Shown piece after piece: positions 50,534 through 59,977 of a DNA stretch of 64,000 bases. A model generated the notes under the pieces. The model saw nothing but the letters and a program-made list of their open reading frames with translations. It was not told where the DNA came from and made no database searches. Each line of letters begins with the position of its first letter. The first letter of the stretch is position 1. The position numbers and the translations under genes are program-made. Origin of the DNA: DASQFI01 sp963780895 (lineage in GTDB: Bacteria; Acidobacteriota; Vicinamibacteria; Vicinamibacterales; SCN-69-37); contig CAWAEG010000001.1 in assembly GCA_963780895.1 (NCBI GenBank), forward strand, positions 186,001 through 250,000. The letters are read 5' to 3'.

Positions 50534-52738
50534 TCAGTGTCCGTGCGCCGGCTGGTCCTTCGGCAAGACCGGCATCAGCCGCGCGCCCAGTCCGAACAGG
50601 AAGATGGTGGCGGCGATGAGGCCGATGGAAACGCCCCACTCGACGGCCGTCGGCATATATGTTTCCGGCGAAAACTGCGGCATCGATCCCTTGAGGGTCA
50701 TCGCGAAGAGCACGACGTTCATGCGGTTGAAGACGATCCCCAGCGTCGTAAGGAGCGCGCCGAGGGCGAGGATTGACGGGCGTCGCCGTTCCGATTGACG
50801 CGCGAGCAACACCAGCGGGATCAGGCCGCCGACGATCAGCTCCGTCGCGAAGAGCGCAGCCGTCCGGCCGGACCAGGCGGTGAAGAGTTGGCCGCGCACG
50901 ACCAGATCGCCCAGTCGAAAGACCAGGTAGACGAGGAGCGTCCAGAACGTGATCTGACCCATCGAGGCGAGTTGCGTCAGGCGCAGCTGGCGCTTCCAGG
51001 CCTTCGCGATCCACATTTCGATCAGGATGATGAGCCCGGTGCCCGCCGCGATCGACGACAGGAAGAACGAGACGGGCAGCACCGGCGACCACCACTGCGG
51101 CGCGAGCTTGTCGGGCATGAGCAGGAAGAGCGAGCCGAGTGAGCTCTGGTGCATCGTGGAGAGCGTCACGGCGGCGATGGCCAGCATGATCGGCTCGGCC
51201 GTGTTGTCCCTGGCCCGGAAGGTCCAGGCGAGGAACGAGAAGATCCCCAGCGTGATGGCCGCATACAGGAGGTTGCGCGAGAGCAGGAAGACGAACAGCG
51301 TCACCGCGAACGCGACGTACGCGCCGGACCAGCGCCGCCAGATCGCCATCGCCCGTCCGAAGCCCCATCGCTCGAAGGGCACGGGAAGGAACTCGATCAG
51401 CAGGATCGTGACGTAGAGACCGACACACCACGACACCTCGAACATCGCCGACTGCTCGGGCGCCTGGAGGGCCAGCTGATAGAAATGCCACGGCAGGCCG
51501 AGATCGGCGATGAGCGTGACCGTGACGAACGAGTAGCTCAGGAGCCCCATGAGCACCGCGCCGCGGCCCATCGAGTACAGATCTTTGCGCTGGAAGACGT
51601 AGATCAGGCCGGCCGTCGCGAACGCGCCGGCGGCGACGGCGATCCACACGAGATCGAACACGATCCAGAGTCCCCAGGCGTAGGTGTCTGAGAGTTGCGT
51701 GGTGGCGCCGAGCCCGAACGCGAACCTGAGGAGGAGGGCAAGCGCGCCGATCCCCATCAGCGCCAGCAGCACCAGGTTGAACGGCGTCCAGAGCTTCTGC
51801 TGGAGCGGCTCGAACTCCGGATGATGATCGTGGTCTGCGGTGCGCGCCGCTTCCGACCGTTGCCTGGCGAGACCGGATGCTCGCCGTTTCAGAAAGGCGT
51901 AGGTCCCGCCGAGCATTGCGCCGACCGCCATGACGGCCGGCGGAACGGCGTGTAGCGCTCGCGAGGACATCGCCGGGTACGACTTGTCGCCGACGTCCGG
52001 GAATCCCAGCTTCGCGAATGGCACGGCCGAGAGGTACAGCACCGTCGTACCGCCGGCTTCCTTCTCGCCGTAGATGTGGTCCACGTACTTGTCGGGGCGT
52101 GCGGCGATGCGGCTGCGGGCCTCCTCCAGCATCTCATCGCGGTCGCCGTAGCGCAGCGCGTCCGCTGGGCACGCCTTGACACACGCGGGCACCTGAATGG
52201 TGTCGGTGAACTCCTGCTTCTCGAGGTCGGTGAGCGCCTGGCTGTTGCGCGACTCGGGGAGCGGCTGATCGCAGCGATCCGCGCAGTGCGTGCACTTGTG
52301 AATCTTCGGCTTGAGCGTGTTCCAGTCGGCCGACGGGACGCCCCACGGGCACGCCCACATGCAGTACCGGCAACCGATGCACTTGTCTTCCTCGTACACG
52401 ACGGGACCATCGTCCAGCCGGACGAGCGCCGTCGTCGGACAGGACGACACGCAGGCCGGCTCCAGGCAGTGCAGACACCGCCACATCGTGGAGACGAGGT
52501 GCAGGCCACCGGGCGCCTTCTCGTCGGGAATCTCATGAGACGAGATCAGCGTCCACGTTTTTGCGCTGAGGACAGCCGGGTTCTGAAATCCCAGGTCGGG
52601 CTCGAGCTCCGTCTGCTCGCCGTCGCGATCGTTCCACTGCTTGCAGGCGACCTGGCACGCCCGGCAGCCGATGCACTTGGTGATGTCGACCAGCGTCGTG
52701 CGGGTCTTGATTTTGGTCGCGGCGGCCGCCTGCGTCAT
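50534..52738 (-). CDS. Fused iron-sulfur (FdnH/HybA-like) and NrfD/HybB-like membrane subunit
   Basis: 734 residues in one uninterrupted frame. The first ~240 carry four ferredoxin cluster motifs: CIGCRACQVAC, CLHCLEPACVSSCP, CIGCRYCMWACP, and CTHCADRC plus CVKACP. This is the layout of FdnH/HybA-type subunits, with the FdnH-like phrase CRYCMWACPWGVP. A helix (AVPPAVMAVGAMLGGTY) and a charged linker lead into about nine to ten membrane helices of the NrfD/HybB family (LWIVFDLVWIAVAAGAFATA, VTLSTMHQSSLGSLF). It would take electrons from the formate dehydrogenase to the quinone pool. These parts are usually separate genes. Confidence 0.9.
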   Translation of the reverse strand: MTQAAAATKIKTRTTLVDITKCIGCRACQVACKQWNDRDGEQTELEPDLGFQNPAVLSAKTWTLISSHEIPDEKAPGGLHLVSTMWRCLHCLEPACVSSCPTTALVRLDDGPVVYEEDKCIGCRYCMWACPWGVPSADWNTLKPKIHKCTHCADRCDQPLPESRNSQALTDLEKQEFTDTIQVPACVKACPADALRYGDRDEMLEEARSRIAARPDKYVDHIYGEKEAGGTTVLYLSAVPFAKLGFPDVGDKSYPAMSSRALHAVPPAVMAVGAMLGGTYAFLKRRASGLARQRSEAARTADHDHHPEFEPLQQKLWTPFNLVLLALMGIGALALLLRFAFGLGATTQLSDTYAWGLWIVFDLVWIAVAAGAFATAGLIYVFQRKDLYSMGRGAVLMGLLSYSFVTVTLIADLGLPWHFYQLALQAPEQSAMFEVSWCVGLYVTILLIEFLPVPFERWGFGRAMAIWRRWSGAYVAFAVTLFVFLLSRNLLYAAITLGIFSFLAWTFRARDNTAEPIMLAIAAVTLSTMHQSSLGSLFLLMPDKLAPQWWSPVLPVSFFLSSIAAGTGLIILIEMWIAKAWKRQLRLTQLASMGQITFWTLLVYLVFRLGDLVVRGQLFTAWSGRTAALFATELIVGGLIPLVLLARQSERRRPSILALGALLTTLGIVFNRMNVVLFAMTLKGSMPQFSPETYMPTAVEWGVSIGLIAATIFLFGLGARLMPVLPKDQPAHGH

Positions 52739-52755
52739 GGTGATCTCCTACCCGT

Positions 52756-55700
52756 TCATCGCCCTCGCGGGCTCGGCGGACGGACGACGGCGTCGCGGAC
52801 CTTCACGACGTTCACCAGGCAGGCTTTCGTTTCCTGCGTTCCGGCAACCGGATCGACGGCGTCGATCGTGATGTCGTTCACGCTCGGGCCAGTGGAGAGC
52901 CCTTTGAAGCCCCAGCAGTACGGCATCCAGACGGTGATGACCTCCTGGTCGTTGATCCTGAGCATCTGCAGCCTGGGCGTCACCACGGCCTTGACCTCCA
53001 CCTCGCCGCGGGCCGACGCGACTTTGACCCAGTCACCGGATTTCACGGCGAGCTTCCGCGCCAGGACCTCGGGCATTTCGAGCGTCGGCTCAGGCACGAG
53101 CTCGTTGAGCCACGGGACGTTACGCGTCGTCGAGCCGGCGCACCAATGTTCAGCGACCGTCGAGGTCATCAGCACGTACGGGAACTGCTTCGCCGTGCCG
53201 ATCGGTTGGAGGCCCGGGACGCGCGGATACTTCAGCGTCGGGTTGTGGGGCACGTTCGGATGCAGCACGTTCTCGACCGGGCTCTCGACCGGCTCGTACA
53301 TCTCCGGCAGCGGACCGTCCTTCGGAACGTAGCTCCAGTCGCGAGGCATGCCCGGCGTGCGCGGATCCGGATCGTTGTAGACGGCCGCAAACAACCGCCC
53401 GACGCCCTCGGCGTTCATATGGAAGGCGCGCTGGCCCATCTCGGTGTCCGGACCCTGGGTCGGGAACATGACGTCGGGCACGTCGTATCCCGTCCATTTC
53501 TTCGCCGTGGCGTCCCACCACACGATCGGCTTCGATCCGGGATACGGCTTGCCGTGTCGATCGCAGGAGGCGCGGTTGTACAGGATCCGTTTGTTGTTGG
53601 GCCACGTCCACCCGAAGTACGGGAACAGGCCCAGGCCGCCGGGGTCGGTCCGCGAGTCGCGGCGCTTCGCGAGATTCTCCCCGCCGCCGAAGACGCCAGC
53701 GTAGATCCAGCATCCCGCGGAGCTCGAGCCGTCGTCGTGCAGGAGATCGGCCACCTCGCTGACCAGGCCGCCCGCCTTCAGAGGTGTGCCCGGCACGTCG
53801 CGAACAATTCGTCCGTTGATCTCGCGCAGCACGTCCTCAGGATCCGTGTACGTCCAGAACGCCTTCTTGACGATCTCGTCCCTCGGTTCGGACGAATCCT
53901 TGACGAGCTCCCGGACGCGGCGAAACACGAGGTCGACGATTTCGCCGTCCGCCTTCGCCTGTCCCGGCGGCTTCACGGTGGCATAGCGCCACTGGACCAT
54001 GGCGCCCGAGTTGGTGACCGATCCCTGCTTCTCCATGAAGAAGGCCGCGGGCAGCAGGATCACTTCCGTCGGGATCGACTTGGCGTCAGCGCCCGCACGC
54101 TGCCAGAACGCGGCGGTCTCCGTTTCCCACAGCTCCTGGACGACCAGCATGTCGAGCTTGGCCAATGCCTGGAAGGTGAGCTTGAGGTTGGGCATCGTCA
54201 CAGCCGGGTTCTGCCCGACGATCCACAGCATCTTCATCGTGCCGGCGAGCATCGCGTCGAAGATGCCGTAGACGCTGTAGTCCTTCGCGGGGTCGCGCTT
54301 GGGGAGCCAGGCGTACCGGAACTCGTTCTCGGCGGTGGCCTCGTCGCCATAGAACGCCTTGAGGGTGTTGACGAGGAGCGGCCGCCGTGCGGTGCCGTGT
54401 TTCTTCGCCCAGGCAGCCAGCGTCGGCTCGCTCGTGACGGGATAGTCGAGGTATCCCGGGATGTAATTGTTGAGTACCCCCATGTCGCAGGCGCCCTGCA
54501 CGTTGGGCTCGCCGCGCAGCGCGTTGACGCCTCCGCCGGGCTTTCCGACGTTCCCGAGGAGCAGCTGCAAAATCGTGAACGCGCGGATGCCCTGCACGGC
54601 GGTCGTGTGCTGGGTCATCCCCAGCGCATAGAGGATGGTGCCGGGCTTGTTCTTCGCCATTGTCTCGGCGATCTGCTGGATCTGTGCGGCCGGGACGCCA
54701 GAGATGCGTTCGCCCACCTCCAGCGTGTAGCGGGAGACGAATGTGCGGAGCCGCGCGAAGAGGCACCGCGGGTCGTCGAGGCTTTTTGCGCGCTGGGGCC
54801 GGCCGGTAGCGTCGAGCTGATAGCCCCAGCTCGAAGTGTCGTACTTGTGGCCGGCGGCGTCGAATCCACTGAAGAGGCCGTCCTTGAAGTCGAAGGCGGC
54901 GTCGCCAAGATACAGCGCGTTCGTGTGGGTCGTGACGTAGTCCTCGTCGTACAGCTTGTTGACGAGGACGTGGTTGATCATCGCGTTGAGGAAGGCCGTG
55001 TCGGCGCCGGGCCGGATGCGCGCGAAGATGTCGGCGGCGGCCGACGTCCGCGAGAATCGCGGATCGACATGGATGATGACCGCCCCGTCCTCCTGGGCCT
55101 TCCGAATCCACTTGAAGGCCATCGGGTGGTTCTCGGCCACGTTGCTGCCCTGGACGAGGATCGTCTTGCAGTGCTGGAGGTCCGACCAGTGGTTGGTCAT
55201 CGCCCCCCTGCCGAATGATGCCCCCAGACCGGGGACAGTAGGGCTATGTCAAAGCCGGGCTTGATGCTCGACGTAGACGGTGCCGAGCAGGCGCGCCGCC
55301 TTCTGAAACAGATAGCATTCTTCGTTCGTGTTCTGCGCGCCCCCCATGAACGACCAGGCGTCGGTGCGATTGACCGGCACGTCCGTGTCGCCGACCCGTT
55401 CGGTCGCGATCCAGGTCGCGTCGCGAGTCGCCCGGATCTTCCGCGCGATCCGATCGATGGCGTCGTCCCAAGTGATCTCCACCCAGCGGTCGCTGCCGGG
55501 CGCGCGGTACTGGGGTACCTTCAGGCGCTGCGGCGAGGTATGGGTCGGAAACATCGACATGCCCTTGACGCAGAGCGAGCCGCGGTTCACGACGTGGTCG
55601 TAGTCGCCCTCCAGCGTGATCAGCTTGCCGTCGCGAACCGCGGCGATCATGCCGCATCCGCACGAGCAGAAGTTGCAGGAGGTGGTGAACTCGCTGACGT

Positions 55701-55875
55701 TCGAAAGCTTGAACTCCCGGGAGGCGGCTGACACCGCCGGGACATCGAGCAGACCATGGAGCGCGAGTCCCGCCCCGCCGCCGAGGGTGGCTTTCAACCA
55801 CTCGCGACGACCGACTCCCCTCGAGGCCGCGGGTTTTGGCAGCGCTTGGCTGGATGAGCGTTCACGGTGTTCCAT
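52756..55875 (-). CDS. fdnG: Formate dehydrogenase catalytic subunit, selenocysteine-containing
   Basis: About 1039 residues when the in-frame TGA at 55249-55251 is read as selenocysteine (residue 209). A Tat signal (GRREWLKATLGGGAGLALHG) precedes a [4Fe-4S] site (C67, C70, C74, C102; CNFCSCGCG, GSLCVKG). Upstream of the TGA comes VYVEHQARL; downstream comes HSPTVPGLGASFGRGAMTNH. E. coli FdnG/FdoG have QAR(V), Sec, HGPTVASLAPTFGRGAMTNH at the same place. The C-terminal molybdopterin-binding part is present (WVKVASARGEVEVKAVVTPR). It oxidises formate (or reduces CO2) in the periplasm at a Mo- or W-bis-MGD centre. Both halves share one frame, so this is not a frameshift. Start ATG 55875 has GGAG ten bases upstream. 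Confidence 0.93.
55219..55237 (-). promoter_or_regulatory. Bacterial SECIS-like hairpin downstream of the selenocysteine TGA
   Basis: On the minus strand TGUCCCC pairs with GGGGGCA (seven pairs, one a U-G) around a GGUCU loop. The loop GGU lies 18 nt after the TGA, the same offset as the GGU of the E. coli fdhF SECIS, which SelB recognises. This supports TGA decoding as Sec rather than termination. Confidence 0.8.
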
Positions 55876-56262
55876 ACGACGTCATCTCCAGGCCGATGTC
55901 GCTTCCAGGCTGGTACGCACTCATTCTCGCGATAACTGCCGGAACTGCAAGCGGTATTCCGACGATGCTTTCCAGAAATGCCGCCGTCGGATCCTGTCGA
56001 TCGGTGCGGGGAGGGCACGTGACGTCGGAGACTCCACGGAATACCGTGGCCAAACGAACCAACGTGACGCGGTTATCCCATCAACTGAGGTAGAGATCCT
56101 CGCAGGCCCGGACTTCCACAACGGGGCATAGAGTCTGCATCTTCGCTGCACGTCTCCCGCAGCCGCATCCCACCGTTTTTACGTCGGGCCGTGGCGGTGT
56201 CGGAGTTATACTGCCGCGGTTTGGTCTGGTAGAGGTCACAGACTCTGTAGGAGGGAGCCGGC
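55876..56262. other. Divergent intergenic region between formate dehydrogenase and cytochrome operons
   Basis: These 387 bp separate two divergent gene sets. Small frames on both strands lack ribosome sites and motifs. The region should hold both promoters. A GGAGGGA site lies at its right end, before the GTG start at 56263. I could not assign promoter elements or an operator with confidence. Confidence 0.5.
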
Positions 56263-57277
56263 GTGAATCGGCATAAGCTCCTAATCGGACTGGCGCTGAC
56301 CGTCTGGTTCGGCGTCATCGCGGGCCGCCTCGTCGATGCGCGGCAGACGGGTGCACAACAGCCGCCGGCGCAGCAACCCCCCGCACAGACCCCGCCCAAG
56401 CCAACACCGCCCACGCAAACACCGCCCACGCCAGCGCCATCTGGCCAGCTCCCTGCCGGCTACGCCGGAACGGATACCTGTGTTCTCTGCCACGACGCCG
56501 AGTCGAAGACGATGACGCAGTCGCGGCACGGGCAGACCAAGGATCCCCGATCGCCGGCAGCCACGCTCGGCTGCGAAAGCTGCCACGGTCCGGGCCAGAA
56601 GCACGTCGATGACGACGCGAAGGGAAACATCAAGCGGTTCAAACAGCTGAAACCGGCCGAGGTCAACGAGACGTGTCTCAGCTGCCACAACCGCGGGACC
56701 CACGCGGGCTGGGATGGCAGCGCCCATGCGGCGCGTAATCTCACGTGCACGACGTGCCACAGCGTGCATACGCCCGAAATCGATGGCGAGCCAACTGGTG
56801 AAGCCGACCGAGACGCAGCTCTGCGCCACCTGCCATCGAGTGCAGGTGGTGAAGACCGAGCGGGCAGTGGCGCACATGCCCGTCCGCGAAGGCAAGATGG
56901 CGTGCTCGTCGTGCCATAACCCGCACGGGTCGATCAGCAACGTGAAGGCGCTCAAGGTCGGAAGCTCGATCAATGAAACCTGTACGAGCTGTCACGCGGA
57001 GATGCGCGGGCCGATGTTGTGGGAACACACGCCGGTACGCGAGAGCTGCGCCACCTGTCACGACCCGCACGGCTCGTCGAACGATCGCATGCTGAACGTG
57101 CGCATGCCGATGCTCTGTCAGCGCTGCCACGTGGCGACCCGGCATCCGGCGTCCGTATACGACAACGCCGCGATCACGACCAGCAAGAGCAATCGCATGT
57201 TCGGACGGTCGTGCGTGAACTGCCACTCGAACGTCCATGGCTCGAATCACCCGTCGGGCCAGTTCTTCATGCGGTGA
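56263..57277 (+). CDS. Decahaem c-type cytochrome (MtrA/PioA/DmsE family); one frameshift in the sequence
   Basis: A GTG start with a GGAGGGA site, a signal segment (KLLIGLALTVWFGVIAG), a Pro/Gln-rich stretch, then ten CxxCH haem sites: CVLCH, CESCH, CLSCH, CTTCH, CATCH, CSSCH, CTSCH, CATCH, CQRCH and CVNCH. The first four are in one frame and the last six in another. Removing one C from CCC at 56773-56775 continues CTTCHSVHTP into KSMASQLVKPTETQLCATCH. Ten haems and this spacing fit the MtrA/DmsE/PioA group, which threads electrons through an outer-membrane porin. Its stop overlaps the next start (TGATG), and that gene encodes such a porin. Confidence 0.9.
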
Positions 57278-59572
57278 TGGTGACGCGTATGCGACGCTGT
57301 CTCTCGCGTGTGTGTGCTCCGGTGACGCTGGCCGCGGCAGTTCTGTCGCTGCCGTCTCCCGGCGCGGCGCAGACATCGGCGACCGCCGGAACCGCCGCGA
57401 CTTCGCCAAGCGAACAGACGCCGCCCCCAACGCAAACTAAACCTCCTCCGTCGGGTCAGACGCCACCCCCCTCGCAGACAAAGCCTCCTCCGCCAGACCC
57501 GGCTGCCCAGCCGCCGGCGCCCGATCCTGTGGTCGAAGACACGAGGAGCCTGTTCGCGCCCCGCTGGAACATGTTCCAGCTCTCGGGCCGCTGGAGCAGC
57601 GTCTCCGGCGACCCCGCGCGCTGGCAGCGTTACCAGGACATTCGCGACGGGCTGCTGTTCACGGAGGGACGCATGCTCCGTGAAACGCCGGACTGGAACG
57701 GCAGCGTGGGTGCCGACAATCTCGGCTGGCGCGACCAGCGCTATTTCGGCAGCTACGAACGGGTCGGTTTCCTCAAAGTCAACGGGCTCTGGGATGAGAT
57801 TCCCGCAGTTCTACAGCGTCGACACGCGCACGGCCTTCGCCGAAACCGCAGATGGCGTGCTCGTGCTGGATGACAATGCACAACGGGCGGCGAGCCACAA
57901 CGCGTACCTTTCGATCTCACCGCAGTTCGACCTGCGTGAGCGCCGCGCCATCGGCACCTTTCGCGTCAGCGCCACACCGAGCGTGAACGTCGACGTCACG
58001 GGCGGCTTCACGACGACCAAGCACTCGGGCGAGCTGCCGTGGGGGGCGAGTTTCGGGTTCAGCAACGACAACGAAGTGGCGCTGCCTTACCGATCGCGGA
58101 CGAACGACATGGACGTTGGCGTCGAGTGGAAGAACCAGCGGTCGATGTTTCGCGCCGCCTACAACGGTTCGTGGTTCGACAACCAGGCCGACACGCTGAC
58201 CTGGGACAACCCGCTGGTGCTGACGGATTCGACGTCGGCGCCGGGGCATGGCCGGACGGCCCTGTGGCCGTCCAACTCGCTCCAGACGATCAGCGGGGCG
58301 GGCTATGCGAAGTTCGCGCGGCGGACGCAGCTCACCGGATCGCTGGCCTTCGGCTGGGCGAACAACGACGAGCCGCTGCTGCCGTTCACGATCAACAGTG
58401 CACTGCCGCAGTTCGCGCTGCCGCGCGCGACGGCCGACGCCTCTGCCACTACCGTCGCGACGACCATCGGCCTCGTGTCGCGCCCGGAGGACGACTGGCG
58501 GTTCAGCGCCAGGTTCCGCCGCTACGCCTACGACAACAACACGCCCGACACCCCGATCAACGAGATCATCAGCTACGACACGTCGGTGGGGGAAAGCACG
58601 ACCGGCGGGGCCCTGCAGTATGCACACGCCCGCAACACGCTCGATGCCGACGCCACCTGGACTGGCTTGGGCCCCGTGGCGCTCACCGTCGCCTATACCA
58701 ACAACTACAACAGCTATGACTTCCGCATCTTCGAATCGACGAACGAGCACGTGCTGCAGCTCAAGGCAGACTCCGCCAGCTTCGGATTTGTGAACTTTCG
58801 CGCGCGCTACGAGTACGGCAATCGAAGCGGTTCCGGCCTGGACGAAGCGTCGCTCATTCAGATTGGCGAACAACCGGCGATGCGCCACTACGATGTCGCG
58901 AATCGCACGCGCAACCGGTTTGTCGGCCAGGTAGATGCCAGTCCGAACGAGGCGCTGACGGTCAGCTTCAGTGGAGGGTTCGGCTCGGATGAGTTCGGCG
59001 ACAGTTATTTCGGGTTGCAGGACGCCGGGTTTCGCAACGTGACCGTCAGCGCGGACTACATGACGCCGAACGGGTTCGGCGTGGGCGGCAGCTACGACTA
59101 CGAGCGCTACTCGGGCCTGTCGCGATCGCGATCGGCCAGTTCGGGCCAGGAGAACGATCCCAATCGCGACTGGACCGTGGACTCGAAGGAACGCGTCCAC
59201 TATTACTCGATCTACGCGACCCCGCCCCGGATCGGCGCCAACACCGAGGTCCGGATCGCGTACGAATACGCGAAGGCCCGCGGGAACCACTTCTACGAGG
59301 TCGGACCTGCGCTGGCGACGCCGTCGTTTCCGTCGCAATTGCCGGAGACGTTCAACAAGCTTCAGGATTTCCGGTTAGACGTACGCTATCGCTTTTCGCG
59401 GCGGCTGGTGGGGATGCTCTCGTACGTCTACGAGCCGTCCCGGATCTTCGACTTCGCGTTCGATCCCAGCGTGATCAACAGCATCGTGCAGCCAAGCTCG
59501 CTCGTCCTCGGCTACACGTACCGGCCCTACACGACACACACGGCCGTGTTCGGCATCCGCTACTATTGGTAA
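57277..59572 (+). CDS. MtrB/PioB-type outer-membrane beta-barrel; one frameshift in the sequence
   Basis: A signal peptide (RRCLSRVCAPVTLAAAVLSL) is followed by a Pro/Thr/Gln-rich linker and a large barrel. RWQRYQDIRDGLLF and SVGADNLGWRDQRYFGSYER are typical MtrB/PioB openings. Many amphipathic strands follow (VDVTGGFTTTKHSGELPWG, FSARFRRYAYDNNTPDTP, LVLGYTYRPYTTHTAVFGI), ending in RYYW, an aromatic last residue as in outer-membrane barrels. Removing one C from CCC at 57802-57804 continues GLWDEIP into QFYSVDTRTAFAETADG. About 764 residues in total. It should sheath the decahaem cytochrome and let electrons cross the outer membrane. Confidence 0.88.
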
Positions 59573-59602
59573 GGTTTCATCGGCGCTGAAATCGGGGAGG
59601 GC

Positions 59603-59968
59603 ATGATGCGGAAAGTGGCAATTACCGGTGGTCTATTCATGGCAGCACTCACGGCCGCGCTGGTCGCGGACACGCCACGGCTCGTGCGATCGCAGGAGGC
59701 AGACCTGATCAAAAAGGGCCAGTCGGTGTACGAGGCCCAGAAATGCCAGGTGTGCCATTCCATCGCCGGCACGGGTGGTAAGCAGAATCCCCTCGACGGC
59801 GTCGGATCCAAGCTCTCGGCCGACGACACACGGCTGTGGATCACCGATCCGACCGCGGCCGCCAAGAAGGCGAACTCGACCAAGAAACCGCCGATGCCGA
59901 ACAAGTACAAGCTTCCTCCCGCCGAGCTCGACGCGCTCGTCGCCTACATGCAGAGCCTGAAGAAATAG
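59603..59968 (+). CDS. Monohaem c-type cytochrome
   Basis: 121 residues with a GGGGAGGG site before the ATG and a signal peptide (AITGGLFMAALTAALVADT). The haem site is CQVCHS at residues 48-52, and the distal methionine is expected in KKPPMPNKYKLPP. The helix ELDALVAYMQSLKK is the usual C-terminal cytochrome c helix. It is a small class I periplasmic electron carrier, suitably placed between the outer-membrane conduit genes and the membrane cytochrome, 30 bp after the barrel gene. Confidence 0.9.
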   Translation: MMRKVAITGGLFMAALTAALVADTPRLVRSQEADLIKKGQSVYEAQKCQVCHSIAGTGGKQNPLDGVGSKLSADDTRLWITDPTAAAKKANSTKKPPMPNKYKLPPAELDALVAYMQSLKK

Positions 59969-59977
59969 AGTCTTCGC

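Noticed and set aside
53146..55218. A 690-codon open frame on the plus strand, antisense to the formate dehydrogenase gene.
   Set aside because: It is Arg/Val/Asp-rich with no motif, lies entirely opposite a strongly conserved gene, and is expected from codon bias in GC-rich DNA.
55249..55251. Reading the TGA as a true stop, giving two separate formate dehydrogenase genes.
   Set aside because: Both halves are in one frame, the position equals the Sec site of FdnG/FdoG, the second half has no ribosome site, and a SECIS-like hairpin follows.
17290..57810. Programmed ribosomal frameshifting as an explanation for the split genes.
   Set aside because: The sites lack a common slippery heptamer or downstream structure, affect unrelated families, and all need the same correction, which fits sequence error better.
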